DNA of 12,238 nucleotides from Gammaproteobacteria bacterium (GCA_030432795.1 JAUILW010000056.1:1-12238), one strand, 5' to 3'; shown: positions 1 through 6,709, counted from the first letter of the stretch. The notes: generated by a model not told the origin, from the sequence alone. Numbers and translations are program-made.

Positions 1-1112
1 AGGCGCTGCGGCAACTTCATGGAGCCGTCCATGGCGACCTGTGCGGTGCGATACGGCACGGCTGCGTTGTCGAAGCGGCTCAGCACGGAGGCGCGGTACG
101 CGCTGAAATCCGTTCCCGGCAGTGGGTTGAGCGTTGGCGTTACCTCCCGCTCCATCAGCTCGACGACGAAGGAGCGGATCGCAGGATCGGCCATGGCTTC
201 GTGCACAAAGGTGTGACCAGCGAGCAGCCCAAGGTAGGCGCAGGCTGAGTGGCTGGCGTTCAGTAGCCGCAGCTTGGCAACTTCGAACGGCGTGACGTCG
301 TGCACCAGTTGCGCCCCAGCGGCTTCCCAGCGGGGCCGGCCGCCGGGGAAGCGATCCTCCATTACCCACTGCGACCAGGCTTCTCCCATCACCAGGGCGT
401 CGTCGCGGTAGCCGAAGCGGTCGGCGAAGGTGGCCAGATCCTCGTCACGCACGGCGGGCACGATGCGGTCGACCATGCTCGAAGGAAAGGCGACATGGTC
501 ATCGATCCAGGTCAGCGCGTCCGGCGCGAGTTCCATAGCGAGCGAGCGGGTGACGGCGCGTGTCAGGGCGCCGTTGTTCGTCAGATTGTCACAGCTGAGC
601 ACCGTCAGCGGTGCGCCCGAGCGCTTCCTCCGCGCAGCGATTCCCCGCACCAGATAGCCGATGGCGGAGCGGGGCACCTGCTGGTTGAGATCCGCAAGGA
701 TGTCCGGGTGAGCGGTGTCGAGTGTGCCGTCTCTGGTGGCGCAATAGCCCTTCTCGGTGATCGTCAGCGAGACGATGCGCGTCGCCGGGTCAGCGATGGC
801 GGCGACGATGGCATCAGCACCATCGTGTGCTGTGCTCAGCACGGAGTACAGACAGGCGATGACCTCAGCGTCGTCCCGTTCTGTGCTGCGCGTCCAGTTG
901 CTGTAGAGGCAGTTTTGGCCAGCGAGCTGTGCGCGTACACCATCGCTGCGGATGCTGGCGCCGCGGATCAGCCAGTCGCCGCCGTGCTGCGCGAGTGCTG
1001 CTTGCGTGTACACGGCCTGGTGCGCGCGGTGAAAAGCGCCGATGCCAAGGTGCAGGATGCCAGCCCCATGCGCGCCGCGGTCGATCGGTGGCGGTGGGCC
1101 CTGCCAGGTCAC
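1..1112 (-). CDS. uxuB: Fructuronate reductase / mannitol dehydrogenase family (partial, C-terminus off the left edge)
   Basis: Cytoplasmic NAD-dependent oxidoreductase of the mannitol dehydrogenase family. In this context it most likely reduces D-fructuronate to D-mannonate. The first 370 residues are present; family members usually have about 480-500, so roughly the last quarter lies outside the window. Seen: the N-terminal nucleotide-binding stretch HLGIGAFHRAHQ (residues 21-32), ITEKGY (118-123), SCDNLTNNG (173-181), FPSSMVDRIVP (209-219), and the catalytic-type stretch KLRLLNASH with Lys280, Asn285 and His288. The start is GTG at 1112-1110, overlapping the uxaC stop as GTGA. No in-frame ATG lies nearby, and the nucleotide-binding motif begins only about 20 residues in, so the GTG is convincing. 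It is third in a uxuA-uxaC-uxuB set with presumed translational coupling. Other substrates of the family (tagaturonate, mannitol, arabinitol) cannot be excluded from sequence alone, but the neighbours make fructuronate most likely. Confidence 0.93.
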   Translation of the reverse strand, partial: MTWQGPPPPIDRGAHGAGILHLGIGAFHRAHQAVYTQAALAQHGGDWLIRGASIRSDGVRAQLAGQNCLYSNWTRSTERDDAEVIACLYSVLSTAHDGADAIVAAIADPATRIVSLTITEKGYCATRDGTLDTAHPDILADLNQQVPRSAIGYLVRGIAARRKRSGAPLTVLSCDNLTNNGALTRAVTRSLAMELAPDALTWIDDHVAFPSSMVDRIVPAVRDEDLATFADRFGYRDDALVMGEAWSQWVMEDRFPGGRPRWEAAGAQLVHDVTPFEVAKLRLLNASHSACAYLGLLAGHTFVHEAMADPAIRSFVVELMEREVTPTLNPLPGTDFSAYRASVLSRFDNAAVPYRTAQVAMDGSMKLPQR

Positions 1113-2512
1113 GACAGTTTGTACGCCTGCCGGGCGAGATTGCCGGCCAGATCCACCGCGAGCTCCGCGGCTTCGTCTTCTGCCAGCCGGTGCTCGGCTA
1201 CCAGGCGGGCAAGAAAGGCGCAGTCCACGCGCCGCGCTACGTCGTGCCGGGCGGGTATGGAGAGAAACGCCCGCGTATCGTCGTTGAACCCCACGGTGTT
1301 GTAGAACCCCGCGGTTTCGGTGGCCTGCTCGCGGAAGCGCAACATCCCCTGGGGGCTGTCATGAAACCACCAGGCGGGTCCGAGGCGCAGGCAGGGGTAG
1401 TGGCCGGCCAGGGGGCTGAGCTCACGGCTGTAGGTTGACTCGTCCAGGGTGAACAGAATCAGCGTGAAGTCCGCCCGGTTGCCGAACCGGTCGAGCAGTG
1501 GCTTCAGGGCCTCTACGTAGCTTGTGCGCACGGGTATGTCGGCGCCTTTGTCACGGCCATAGCGCGCAAAAAGCTTCGCATTGTGGTTGCGGAAAGAACC
1601 GGGGTGCAACTGCATGACCATGCCGTCGTCCACGCTCATGCGCGCCATCTCGGTGAGCATCTGCGCACGAAACAGCTCCGCGTCGGCGGCGCTGACGCCG
1701 CCGCGGCAGACACGCTCGAACAGGTGCCTGGCCTCTGCCGCGGGCAGGTCAGCCGTTGCCGGCGTGGGGTGGCCATGATCCGTGGCGGTGGCGCCGTGGG
1801 CGCGGAAGAATGCCCGGCGGTTCGCCAGCGCTGCAAGGTAACCGCGCCAGGTGTGCGTGTCTTCGCCTGTCAGCTCAGCGAGTGTGGCCAGGTTGTCGTG
1901 AAAGCCTTCGAACTCCGGGTCCAGCACGGGATCGGGCCGAAACGTGGTGATCACGCGTCCCGGCCAGGGGTCCGCCTGCAGGGCGGCGTGGTGGCGCAGG
2001 TCGTCGGTTGGTGATTCGGTGGTGGCCAGCCAGTCGATGTTGAAGCGTTCGTAGAGCGCCCGCGGGCGGAAGGCGTCGGTGCGCAGGGCTGCGTCGATGG
2101 TGGCGTAGTAGCGCCCAGCGCTTTCCGGCGTCAGCGGCTCCTCGATGCCGAATACCGCACCGAACACATGCCGCATCCACAGGTCGGTGGGAGTGCCACG
2201 GAACAGATGGTAGTGCTCCGCGAAGGCGTGCCACGCCGCCTCGGGTGCCGCTGCCTCTTCACCATTGGCAGCAATGCCAATGGTGGTGAGCGGCACACCC
2301 TGGCTGTAGAGCATTCGGAACACGTAATGGTCCGGTTGGATGAGGAGTGCCGCCGGGTTGGCGAATGGGGCGTTGTCGGCGAACCAGGCCGGATCCGTGT
2401 GGCCGTGTGGGCTGACGATCGGCAGGTGCTCCACCTCGGCAAACAGGCGCCGGGCGATGGCGCGCTGCCCAGACTCAGCCGGGAACAGGCGGTCCGGGTG
2501 CAGCAGGCTCAA
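1109..2512 (-). CDS. uxaC: Uronate isomerase (glucuronate isomerase)
   Basis: Cytoplasmic aldose-ketose isomerase of the amidohydrolase superfamily. It converts D-glucuronate to D-fructuronate, and in characterised members also D-galacturonate to D-tagaturonate, the first step of hexuronate catabolism. The 467 residues match the family's usual length of about 470. Seen: the metal-site motif SPHGHTDP (His36-x-His38), HPGSFRNHN in the C-terminal half, WWFHDSPQGM, and GFNDDTRAF near the C-terminus, all typical of UxaC. The start is TTG at 2512-2510, overlapping the uxuA stop as TTGA. The next in-frame Met is about 68 residues in, beyond the conserved HxH motif, so the TTG start is well supported. 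The stop overlaps the uxuB GTG start. This is the middle gene of the uxuA-uxaC-uxuB cluster. Whether galacturonate is also used would depend on uxaA/uxaB genes, which are not in this window. Confidence 0.96.
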   Translation of the reverse strand: MSLLHPDRLFPAESGQRAIARRLFAEVEHLPIVSPHGHTDPAWFADNAPFANPAALLIQPDHYVFRMLYSQGVPLTTIGIAANGEEAAAPEAAWHAFAEHYHLFRGTPTDLWMRHVFGAVFGIEEPLTPESAGRYYATIDAALRTDAFRPRALYERFNIDWLATTESPTDDLRHHAALQADPWPGRVITTFRPDPVLDPEFEGFHDNLATLAELTGEDTHTWRGYLAALANRRAFFRAHGATATDHGHPTPATADLPAAEARHLFERVCRGGVSAADAELFRAQMLTEMARMSVDDGMVMQLHPGSFRNHNAKLFARYGRDKGADIPVRTSYVEALKPLLDRFGNRADFTLILFTLDESTYSRELSPLAGHYPCLRLGPAWWFHDSPQGMLRFREQATETAGFYNTVGFNDDTRAFLSIPARHDVARRVDCAFLARLVAEHRLAEDEAAELAVDLAGNLARQAYKLS

Positions 2513-3672
2513 CGGCGCAGCGTCTCGAGGGCGTGGATCACGCCGCGCAGCTCCGCCAGGCCCTTCATGCGCCCTGCGAACGAGTAGCCCGGCCGTACGC
2601 GGGTGTTGCCCTTCTCTTCGCCGAGGGTGTGGCCGTGGTCCGGCCGCATGGGGATGTGGCGGCCTCTGCGCTGCTCCTCATCCAGCAGCGCGCCGACGAT
2701 GCCAACGATGTCGTTGTCACCGTCGAGGTGCTCACTTTCAAAGAAGGAGCCATCCTGCTCCCGGCGCACATTGCGCAGGTGGACGAACTGAATGTTCGCG
2801 TGAAATTCGCGGATCATGGCGACCAGGTCGTTGTCGCCGCGGGCGCCGTAGGAACCAGCGCACATGGTCAGGCCGTTGGCGGCGCTCGGGATCGCCTGTA
2901 GCAGGGCGCGGGCATCCGCCGCGGTGGAGAGGATGCGGGGCAGGCCGAACAACGAAAAAGGCGGGTCGTCCGGATGGATGGCCATCACCACGCCGGCGGC
3001 CTCGGCGACCGGCAGCACCTCACGCAGAAACGCAAACAGATGTTCACGGAACTGCTCGTTGCCGAACGCTGCGAATGTCTCGATAGCGGCGCGGATGCCG
3101 TCGCGGTCGTAGGAGCCTTCGCCGCCCGGCAGGCCGGCGATGATGTTCTTCTCCAGTGCGGCGATCTCCTCGGCGTTCATCGCCTGGTACCGGGTCTGCG
3201 CGCGCTGGACGATGTCCGCAGGGTAGCTGGCCTGAGCGCCCGGGCGCTGCAGCACGTGGATGTCGTAAGCGGCGAAGTCTGTCATCTCAAAACGCAGCGC
3301 CTGGCTGCGGTTGGGCAGGTCGTAGGTGAGATTGGTGCGGGTCCAGTCCACCACTGGCATGAAGTTGTAGCACACGCAGCCCACGCCCGCCTGGCCCAGG
3401 TTGCGCACGGTCTGCTGATAATTGGCGATGTGGGCTTCAAACGGACCGGAGCGCGACTTGATGGCATTTGAAACCGGTACGCTCTCCACCACCGCCCACG
3501 TGAGCCCGTAGGACTCGATGAGCTGCTTGCGTTCGGCGATGTCTGCCAGCGGCCAGACATCGCCGGTGGCGATGTGATCCAGGGCGGTGACGACCCCGGT
3601 CGCGCCTGCCTGCACAACGTTTTCCAGTGTGACCGTGTCGTCCGGGCCGAACCAGCGCCAGGTTTCCTGCAT
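2509..3672 (-). CDS. uxuA: D-mannonate dehydratase
   Basis: Cytoplasmic metal-dependent dehydratase converting D-mannonate to 2-keto-3-deoxygluconate, the last hexuronate-specific step before the KDG kinase/aldolase route. It has a TIM-barrel (xylose-isomerase-like) fold. Length is 387 residues against about 394 in E. coli UxuA. Seen: WRWFGPDD at the N-terminus, CYNFMPVVDWTRT, AIHPDDPP, TMCAGSYGARGDND, FVHLRNV and RPDHGH, the Cys/His/Asp motifs that carry the metal and substrate site. The frame stays open upstream to 3867, but that 65-residue extension is antisense to another gene and not protein-like. ATG at 3672-3670 begins the conserved domain and has a purine-rich AGAAGAA upstream. The stop overlaps the uxaC start. 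First gene of the hexuronate cluster, 70 bases after a small membrane protein gene. No UxuR/ExuR-like operator was recognised in the gap. Confidence 0.96.
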   Translation of the reverse strand: MQETWRWFGPDDTVTLENVVQAGATGVVTALDHIATGDVWPLADIAERKQLIESYGLTWAVVESVPVSNAIKSRSGPFEAHIANYQQTVRNLGQAGVGCVCYNFMPVVDWTRTNLTYDLPNRSQALRFEMTDFAAYDIHVLQRPGAQASYPADIVQRAQTRYQAMNAEEIAALEKNIIAGLPGGEGSYDRDGIRAAIETFAAFGNEQFREHLFAFLREVLPVAEAAGVVMAIHPDDPPFSLFGLPRILSTAADARALLQAIPSAANGLTMCAGSYGARGDNDLVAMIREFHANIQFVHLRNVRREQDGSFFESEHLDGDNDIVGIVGALLDEEQRRGRHIPMRPDHGHTLGEEKGNTRVRPGYSFAGRMKGLAELRGVIHALETLRR

Positions 3673-3708
3673 GTTCGTTTCTTCTGTGGTGGTGCTCAGA
3701 GGGTAAGC

Positions 3709-3735
3709 CGCTCCGTGGCGTTCGCCAAGGGAGCG
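3709..3735 (-). other. Imperfect hairpin upstream of uxuA
   Basis: In the 70-base gap between the small membrane protein gene and uxuA, CGCTCC (3709-3714) pairs with GGAGCG (3730-3735). Inside it TGGCG (3716-3720) pairs with CGCCA (3723-3727). Together they form one long hairpin with small bulges. It lies 7 bases beyond the upstream stop and about 37 bases before the uxuA ATG. No run of T follows on the minus strand, so it is not a standard intrinsic terminator. It could be a weak attenuator or an mRNA processing or stability element that sets hexuronate gene expression apart from the upstream genes. Confidence 0.35.
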
Positions 3736-3742
3736 CCGCTGC

Positions 3743-3955
3743 TCAGGGCTGGCTGCGGTCCGTGGGTGTGTAGTGTTCCCCTGGATAGGCGCGGGCGTGC
3801 AGCTTCTCCATCCAGCGGTGGATGCGGGCGCGCATGGGAGGAATGTCCAGAGCAATGAACGCGGCACCCAGCGGCAGCATCCAGAAGCCGAGAATCGGCA
3901 GAAAGCCCAGCACGCCGCCGATCATGAACAGCAGGCCTACGACCGAGCGCACCAC
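3743..3955 (-). CDS. Small membrane protein of unknown function (start uncertain)
   Basis: A small protein with one or two closely spaced hydrophobic segments (GLLFMIGGVLGFLPILGFWM, then LPLGAAFIALDIPP) followed by a basic amphipathic tail (MRARIHRWMEKLHARAY). This layout resembles short PGPGW-like putative transmembrane proteins; function unknown. The annotated start is GTG at 3955, giving 70 residues. The frame is open further back to a TAA at 4028-4030, and the extra residues (ITFKLLRWANDHVPPV and a few before) look like genuine protein. Only CTG (4027), ATT (4009) and internal CTGs are available as earlier starts. The true protein may therefore be up to about 94 residues with a non-canonical start. 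It sits 2 bases or a few tens of bases after the MBL-hydrolase stop, depending on the start chosen, and 70 bases before uxuA. Confidence 0.6.
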   Translation of the reverse strand: MVRSVVGLLFMIGGVLGFLPILGFWMLPLGAAFIALDIPPMRARIHRWMEKLHARAYPGEHYTPTDRSQP

Positions 3956-4031
3956 GGGCGGTACGTGGTCGTTGGCCCAGCGCAGCAGTTTGAAGGTGAT
4001 TTCCGCAATGCGGGCGCGCGCGTCCAGTTAC

Positions 4032-5132
4032 TTACACCAACTGCGGCTCGGCGCTGGGGCCTGCATGTGGGTGCGATCGCCTGGATAGCTTCGGGTCGAT
4101 GGAGCGGAAGCGGTAACGGCCGTCTTCGCCGAGGCGGCGCTCTATGCGGTTGCGATGCATCAGCAGGTGCAGGTGGGCGATGGCTTCACCCAGCGCCATC
4201 ATCATCTGCCGCGGATCGAGCTTGCGGGAGAACAGCACCGGCAGCAGATCCTTGGCCGTCTGCGGTGTCACGCAGGCTTCCTCGATGGCCAGCATGCGGT
4301 CTTCGTGGTGGTCCATCAGATCCCGCAGCCGGGTGCGCACGCCGTAGAACGGCAGGTTGTGCGCAGGCAGGATGAGGGTGTCGTCGGGGGTGCGCAGAAA
4401 CGCATCGCACGACTTCATCCACAGGTTCAACGGATTGGATTCCGGTTCGGTGGGGTGCACGCTCACGTTGGAGGTGATCACCGGCAATATCTGATCGCCT
4501 GACAACAGCACGCGCAACTCCGCACAGTACAGACACGCGTGCTCCGGCGAGTGGCCGCGGCCCACCGCCACGCGCCAGGTGCGCCCGCCGATGGTCAGCT
4601 CATCGCCGTGGCGCAGCGCCACGAAGCCGGATGGCATTTCCTGCATGGACATGCCGTCTTTGGAGCGGTGCTGCCACAGCGACTGCAGCTGCTCCACGTA
4701 GTCGTCGGGCATGCCGGCGCGTTTATAGAACTCGAGCCCGCGCCAGCTCGAATGGCTGGAGCCAGGCCCGCCGCTGAATGCGCGGGCCTGGTAGTACTCG
4801 CCGCGGGTCATGTAGAAGTTGCAGCGGAAGTGATCGGTGATCATGCCCGCCTGACCGGTGTGGTCCGGATGAAAGTGGGTGCAGATCACGCCGCGCACAG
4901 GTTTGCCGCCGAGCTCCTTCGCGAAGATCTCGTGCCACAGATCGTGCACGGACTGCAGCGCGAGACCCGTATCCACCACCCACCATCCGTCGTCATCCTC
5001 GAGCAGATAGAGGTTGATGTGGCTCAGCGAGCCGCCGCCCATGGGCATGGTGAGCCAGCGCACGCCGGGTGCGACCTCTACGGTCGTGCCGGCGGTGGGA
5101 TGTGCCTCGTGCGGGTACGTTATCTCTTGCAT
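4032..5132 (-). CDS. MBL-fold metallo-hydrolase with C-terminal winged-helix-like domain
   Basis: A 366-residue metallo-beta-lactamase-fold hydrolase, predicted cytoplasmic because no signal peptide is visible. Seen: the zinc-site motif THFHPDHTG (His86, His88, Asp90, His91), the GHSPEH motif (His194/His198), SGDQILP with the bridging Asp213, and LPAHN with His258, so the binuclear site is complete. Residues about 275-345, rich in helix-forming and basic positions, fit the C-terminal winged-helix domain found in LACTB2-like members. The last 20 or so residues (from SRRSHPH) look unstructured. Start ATG at 5132 has only a weak purine stretch upstream. It lies 44 bases after the crotonase-like gene on the same strand. 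That pairing suggests a thioester or ester hydrolase working on a CoA-linked intermediate, but substrate and pathway are not readable from sequence. The LACTB2-like ribonuclease activity of some relatives is an alternative. Confidence 0.88.
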   Translation of the reverse strand: MQEITYPHEAHPTAGTTVEVAPGVRWLTMPMGGGSLSHINLYLLEDDDGWWVVDTGLALQSVHDLWHEIFAKELGGKPVRGVICTHFHPDHTGQAGMITDHFRCNFYMTRGEYYQARAFSGGPGSSHSSWRGLEFYKRAGMPDDYVEQLQSLWQHRSKDGMSMQEMPSGFVALRHGDELTIGGRTWRVAVGRGHSPEHACLYCAELRVLLSGDQILPVITSNVSVHPTEPESNPLNLWMKSCDAFLRTPDDTLILPAHNLPFYGVRTRLRDLMDHHEDRMLAIEEACVTPQTAKDLLPVLFSRKLDPRQMMMALGEAIAHLHLLMHRNRIERRLGEDGRYRFRSIDPKLSRRSHPHAGPSAEPQLV

Positions 5133-5176
5133 GGATCTATCTGCAGCCTCTCTGAAGTCAGTATACGCAAGATTCG

Positions 5177-5956
5177 TCAGTTCCCCGATTGACTGCGTCC
5201 ACGGGCTTGAATATCGGAACGGTTAGCCGCTACGAATTCGGCACGTTGGGTGGCGCGCGCGTGGGCGCGACTGGCTTCAGCCTCGATGGCGAGACCGTCA
5301 CCGAGGCTCGTTGCCCAGCCGAGGTCCATGATGCGCTTGATCTGCGCACGGGTAACGGGCTCCGTGGAAACGATGTCGGATGCGAGCGCCGTGCAGGTGG
5401 CGATCAGCGCATCCGCCGGTACCACGCGGTTGACCAGCCCCCAGGCGCAGGCCGTCTCGGCATCGAGATAGTTGCCGGTGAGGCTCAACTCTTTGGCGCG
5501 GTTGATGCCGATCAATCGAGGCAGCCGCTGCGATAACCCCCATCCGGGCACCACGCCGACCCGCGCGTGGGTGTCGGCGAAGCGTGCGGTGGGGCTGGCG
5601 ATGAGAAAATCGCACATCAGCGCAAGCTCGAAGCCGCCGGTGATGGCGAATCCGTTCACCGCGCCGATGATCGGCTTCGGACAAGCCGCCATGGCGTCTG
5701 CTGGATCGGCCGAAAGCTTTGCGTCCGGGGCCACTTCGCCGCCCAGCTCTTTGAGGTCCAGTCCCACGGTGAAAGCCCGGCCTGCGCCGGTGAGGACGAT
5801 CGCCTGTGCTCGATCGTCGGTTGCAAGCTCCGTGAAGGTGTCGGCGATGGCGTTGCGCAGGCCGCTCGACAGCGCGTTCAGCGCATCCGGCCGGTTGAGG
5901 GTGACGAGCGCCACACCGTCTGCGGGATAGTCCACGAGGATGAGGGGTTCACTCAT
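5177..5956 (-). CDS. Enoyl-CoA hydratase/isomerase (crotonase) family protein
   Basis: A 259-residue crotonase-fold protein, the usual family length, presumably acting on an acyl-CoA in the cytoplasm. Seen: N-terminal VALVTLNRPDALNALS, the oxyanion-hole segment GRAFTVGLDLKE (residues 59-70), and the second oxyanion and catalytic segment NGFAITGGFELALMCD (101-116). In the latter, Glu110 matches rat mitochondrial hydratase Glu144. The position of the second catalytic Glu (rat Glu164) is occupied by His130 in ADTHARVGVVPGWG, so a classic two-Glu hydratase mechanism is not supported. This DTHARVG form is a recurring subfamily with unclear chemistry (hydratase, isomerase or other). Start ATG at 5956 is preceded by GGAG at a spacing of 8 bases. 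It is the first gene of the leftward run, divergent from the selenoprotein gene and 44 bases ahead of the MBL hydrolase. Confidence 0.9.
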   Translation of the reverse strand: MSEPLILVDYPADGVALVTLNRPDALNALSSGLRNAIADTFTELATDDRAQAIVLTGAGRAFTVGLDLKELGGEVAPDAKLSADPADAMAACPKPIIGAVNGFAITGGFELALMCDFLIASPTARFADTHARVGVVPGWGLSQRLPRLIGINRAKELSLTGNYLDAETACAWGLVNRVVPADALIATCTALASDIVSTEPVTRAQIKRIMDLGWATSLGDGLAIEAEASRAHARATQRAEFVAANRSDIQARGRSQSGN

Positions 5957-6053
5957 GTGCGGGGCTCCGTGATAGTCTTGCCGCCGTTCAGGTTACCCGT
6001 GAACGTGCGGAACTTCCCGCGCTATCTGGGTCAAACTTTGGGTGATATAGCTG
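5957..6053. promoter_or_regulatory. Divergent intergenic region (presumed promoters both ways)
   Basis: The 97 bases separate the leftward crotonase gene from the rightward selenoprotein gene, so promoters for both directions probably lie here. I could not identify a convincing -35/-10 pair for either. The only notable structure is an inverted repeat, listed separately. Confidence 0.4.
5986..6004. promoter_or_regulatory. Inverted repeat, possible operator
   Basis: GTTCA (5986-5990) and TGAAC (6000-6004) form 5-base perfect arms around a 9-base centre, GGTTACCCG, which is itself partly symmetric. The size and location, between divergent genes, suit a dimeric repressor site. A 5-base arm can arise by chance and the regulator is not identified. 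GGAACTTCC at 6009-6017 is a second short symmetric stretch close by. Confidence 0.25.
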
Positions 6054-6620
6054 GTGAGCACCGTGAGATCTGCACTTTTCGCCGTTGTACTGATGATCGC
6101 CTCGCTCGCGCAGGCGGAAGACTATGCGACCGCATGGGGGCCGTCGCTCGGCACCGAGGTTTCCATCTCTGCAGAGGATCAGAACGGCCAGCCGCGCACG
6201 TTGAACGATCTCAGCGGCGAAAAGGGTCTGGTGCTGTTTCTCAATCGATCCGCAGACTGGTGACCCTTCTGCAAGCGCCAGTTCGTGCAACTGGAATCCC
6301 GTAGAGACGAATTCGAAGCCCTCGGCGTACGCGTTGCCGGTATGACGTACGACAGCGAAGCGCTGCGTGCCGGTTTCCACACGCAGGCGGGTCTAGGCTA
6401 CCCGATGCTGGGCGATGTGGAAGCGCGGCATGTGGAAGCCCTGGGCGTGCGCAACGAAGACTACGAGCCGGGCCATGCGGCATATGGTATCCCGCACCCC
6501 GGTATCCTGGTGCTGAGCCCGAGCGGTGAACTGCTCGCCAAGTTCGCGGTGCCGGGCTATCGCCAGCGGCCGCCGCTGGATGACGTCCTTGAGGCGGTAC
6601 GCAAGGCCACAGGCGGCTGA
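6054..6620 (+). CDS. Exported thioredoxin-fold (peroxiredoxin-like) selenoprotein with in-frame TGA as selenocysteine
   Basis: A 188-residue protein read through an in-frame TGA (6261-6263, residue 70). Residues 1-21 form a Sec-type signal peptide ending ASLAQA, so the mature protein should be periplasmic. After it comes an AhpC/TSA-redoxin-like thioredoxin fold: VLFLNRSADW (60-69), then Sec70-Pro-Phe-Cys73-Lys, GVRVAGMTYDS, and the cis-Pro-type region GIPHPGILVLSPSGELL. Homologues of this family, as I know them, carry W-C-P-[FY]-C at this spot, so the TGA replaces the first, attacking Cys of the CxxC motif. Coding stays in the same frame for 118 codons after the TGA. A SECIS-like hairpin follows at once. 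The likely role is thiol-disulfide or peroxide reduction in the periplasm; the substrate is unknown. Start is GTG 6054; GTG 6063, with GGTGA 5 bases upstream, is an equal alternative. Naive calling would give two fragments (6054-6263 and 6285-6620). Confidence 0.9.
6261..6263 (+). other. UGA codon read as selenocysteine (Sec70)
   Basis: This TGA lies between TGG (Trp69) and CCC (Pro71) in the motif W-TGA-P-F-C-K. It is in frame with the upstream signal-peptide segment and the downstream redoxin segment. It occupies the position of the N-terminal Cys of the family CxxC motif, the usual exchange in selenoproteins. Confidence 0.88.
6268..6305 (+). promoter_or_regulatory. Bacterial SECIS element (mRNA stem-loop for SelB)
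   Basis: The upper stem CCAGTT (6278-6283) pairs perfectly with AACTGG (6289-6294) around the 5-base loop CGTGC (6284-6288). A lower stem TCTGC (6268-6272) pairs with GTAGA (6301-6305), with one G-U, across an internal loop. The apical loop starts 21 bases after the TGA and has G at its second position. Both fit the known bacterial SECIS rules: a hairpin a short distance downstream of UGA with G in the first two loop positions. It lies wholly inside the coding sequence, as bacterial SECIS elements do. Structure was folded by eye, not by energy calculation. Confidence 0.8.
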
Positions 6621-6640
6621 AATCTGTCCGACAGCCGCCT
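6611..6640 (+). terminator. Hairpin at the end of the selenoprotein gene, possible terminator
   Basis: AGGCGGCTG (6611-6619) pairs perfectly over 9 bases with CAGCCGCCT (6632-6640) around a 12-base loop holding the last base of the stop codon. TTGTAATTG follows, which is T-rich but not a clean T-run. It could end the selenoprotein transcript before the TRAP genes. The same 3' arm can instead pair with a second copy, GGCGGCTG at 6656-6663 (8 bases, 16-base loop), so two exclusive structures are possible. Confidence 0.45.
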
Positions 6641-6709
6641 TTGTAATTGCGGTGCGGCGGCTGGCAAAATGCGCGGCCCAAAAGGCGCCTGAATAATCGG
6701 CACATTCGA

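Noticed and set aside
300..1304. Long plus-strand open frame of 334 codons
   Set aside because: It is antisense to uxuB and the end of uxaC, is rich in Arg/Ala/Ser with no recognisable domain, and is explained by GC-rich codon bias.
3673..3867. Upstream extension of uxuA by 65 codons
   Set aside because: It overlaps the small membrane protein gene on the same strand in another frame and contains no conserved sequence; ATG 3672 begins the family domain.
6031..6053. Sigma70-type promoter for the selenoprotein gene (TATAG near 6045)
   Set aside because: No -35 element at proper spacing, and the site is too close to the start codon to be convincing.
6054..6263. The TGA at 6261 taken as a real stop or a nonsense mutation making a pseudogene
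   Set aside because: The frame continues intact for 118 codons with clear redoxin-family sequence. The TGA sits exactly at the catalytic Cys position, and a SECIS-like hairpin follows.
6647..6709. Extension of tatT from GTG 6647
   Set aside because: The 21 residues are strongly basic and not signal-like; the signal peptide begins at ATG 6710.
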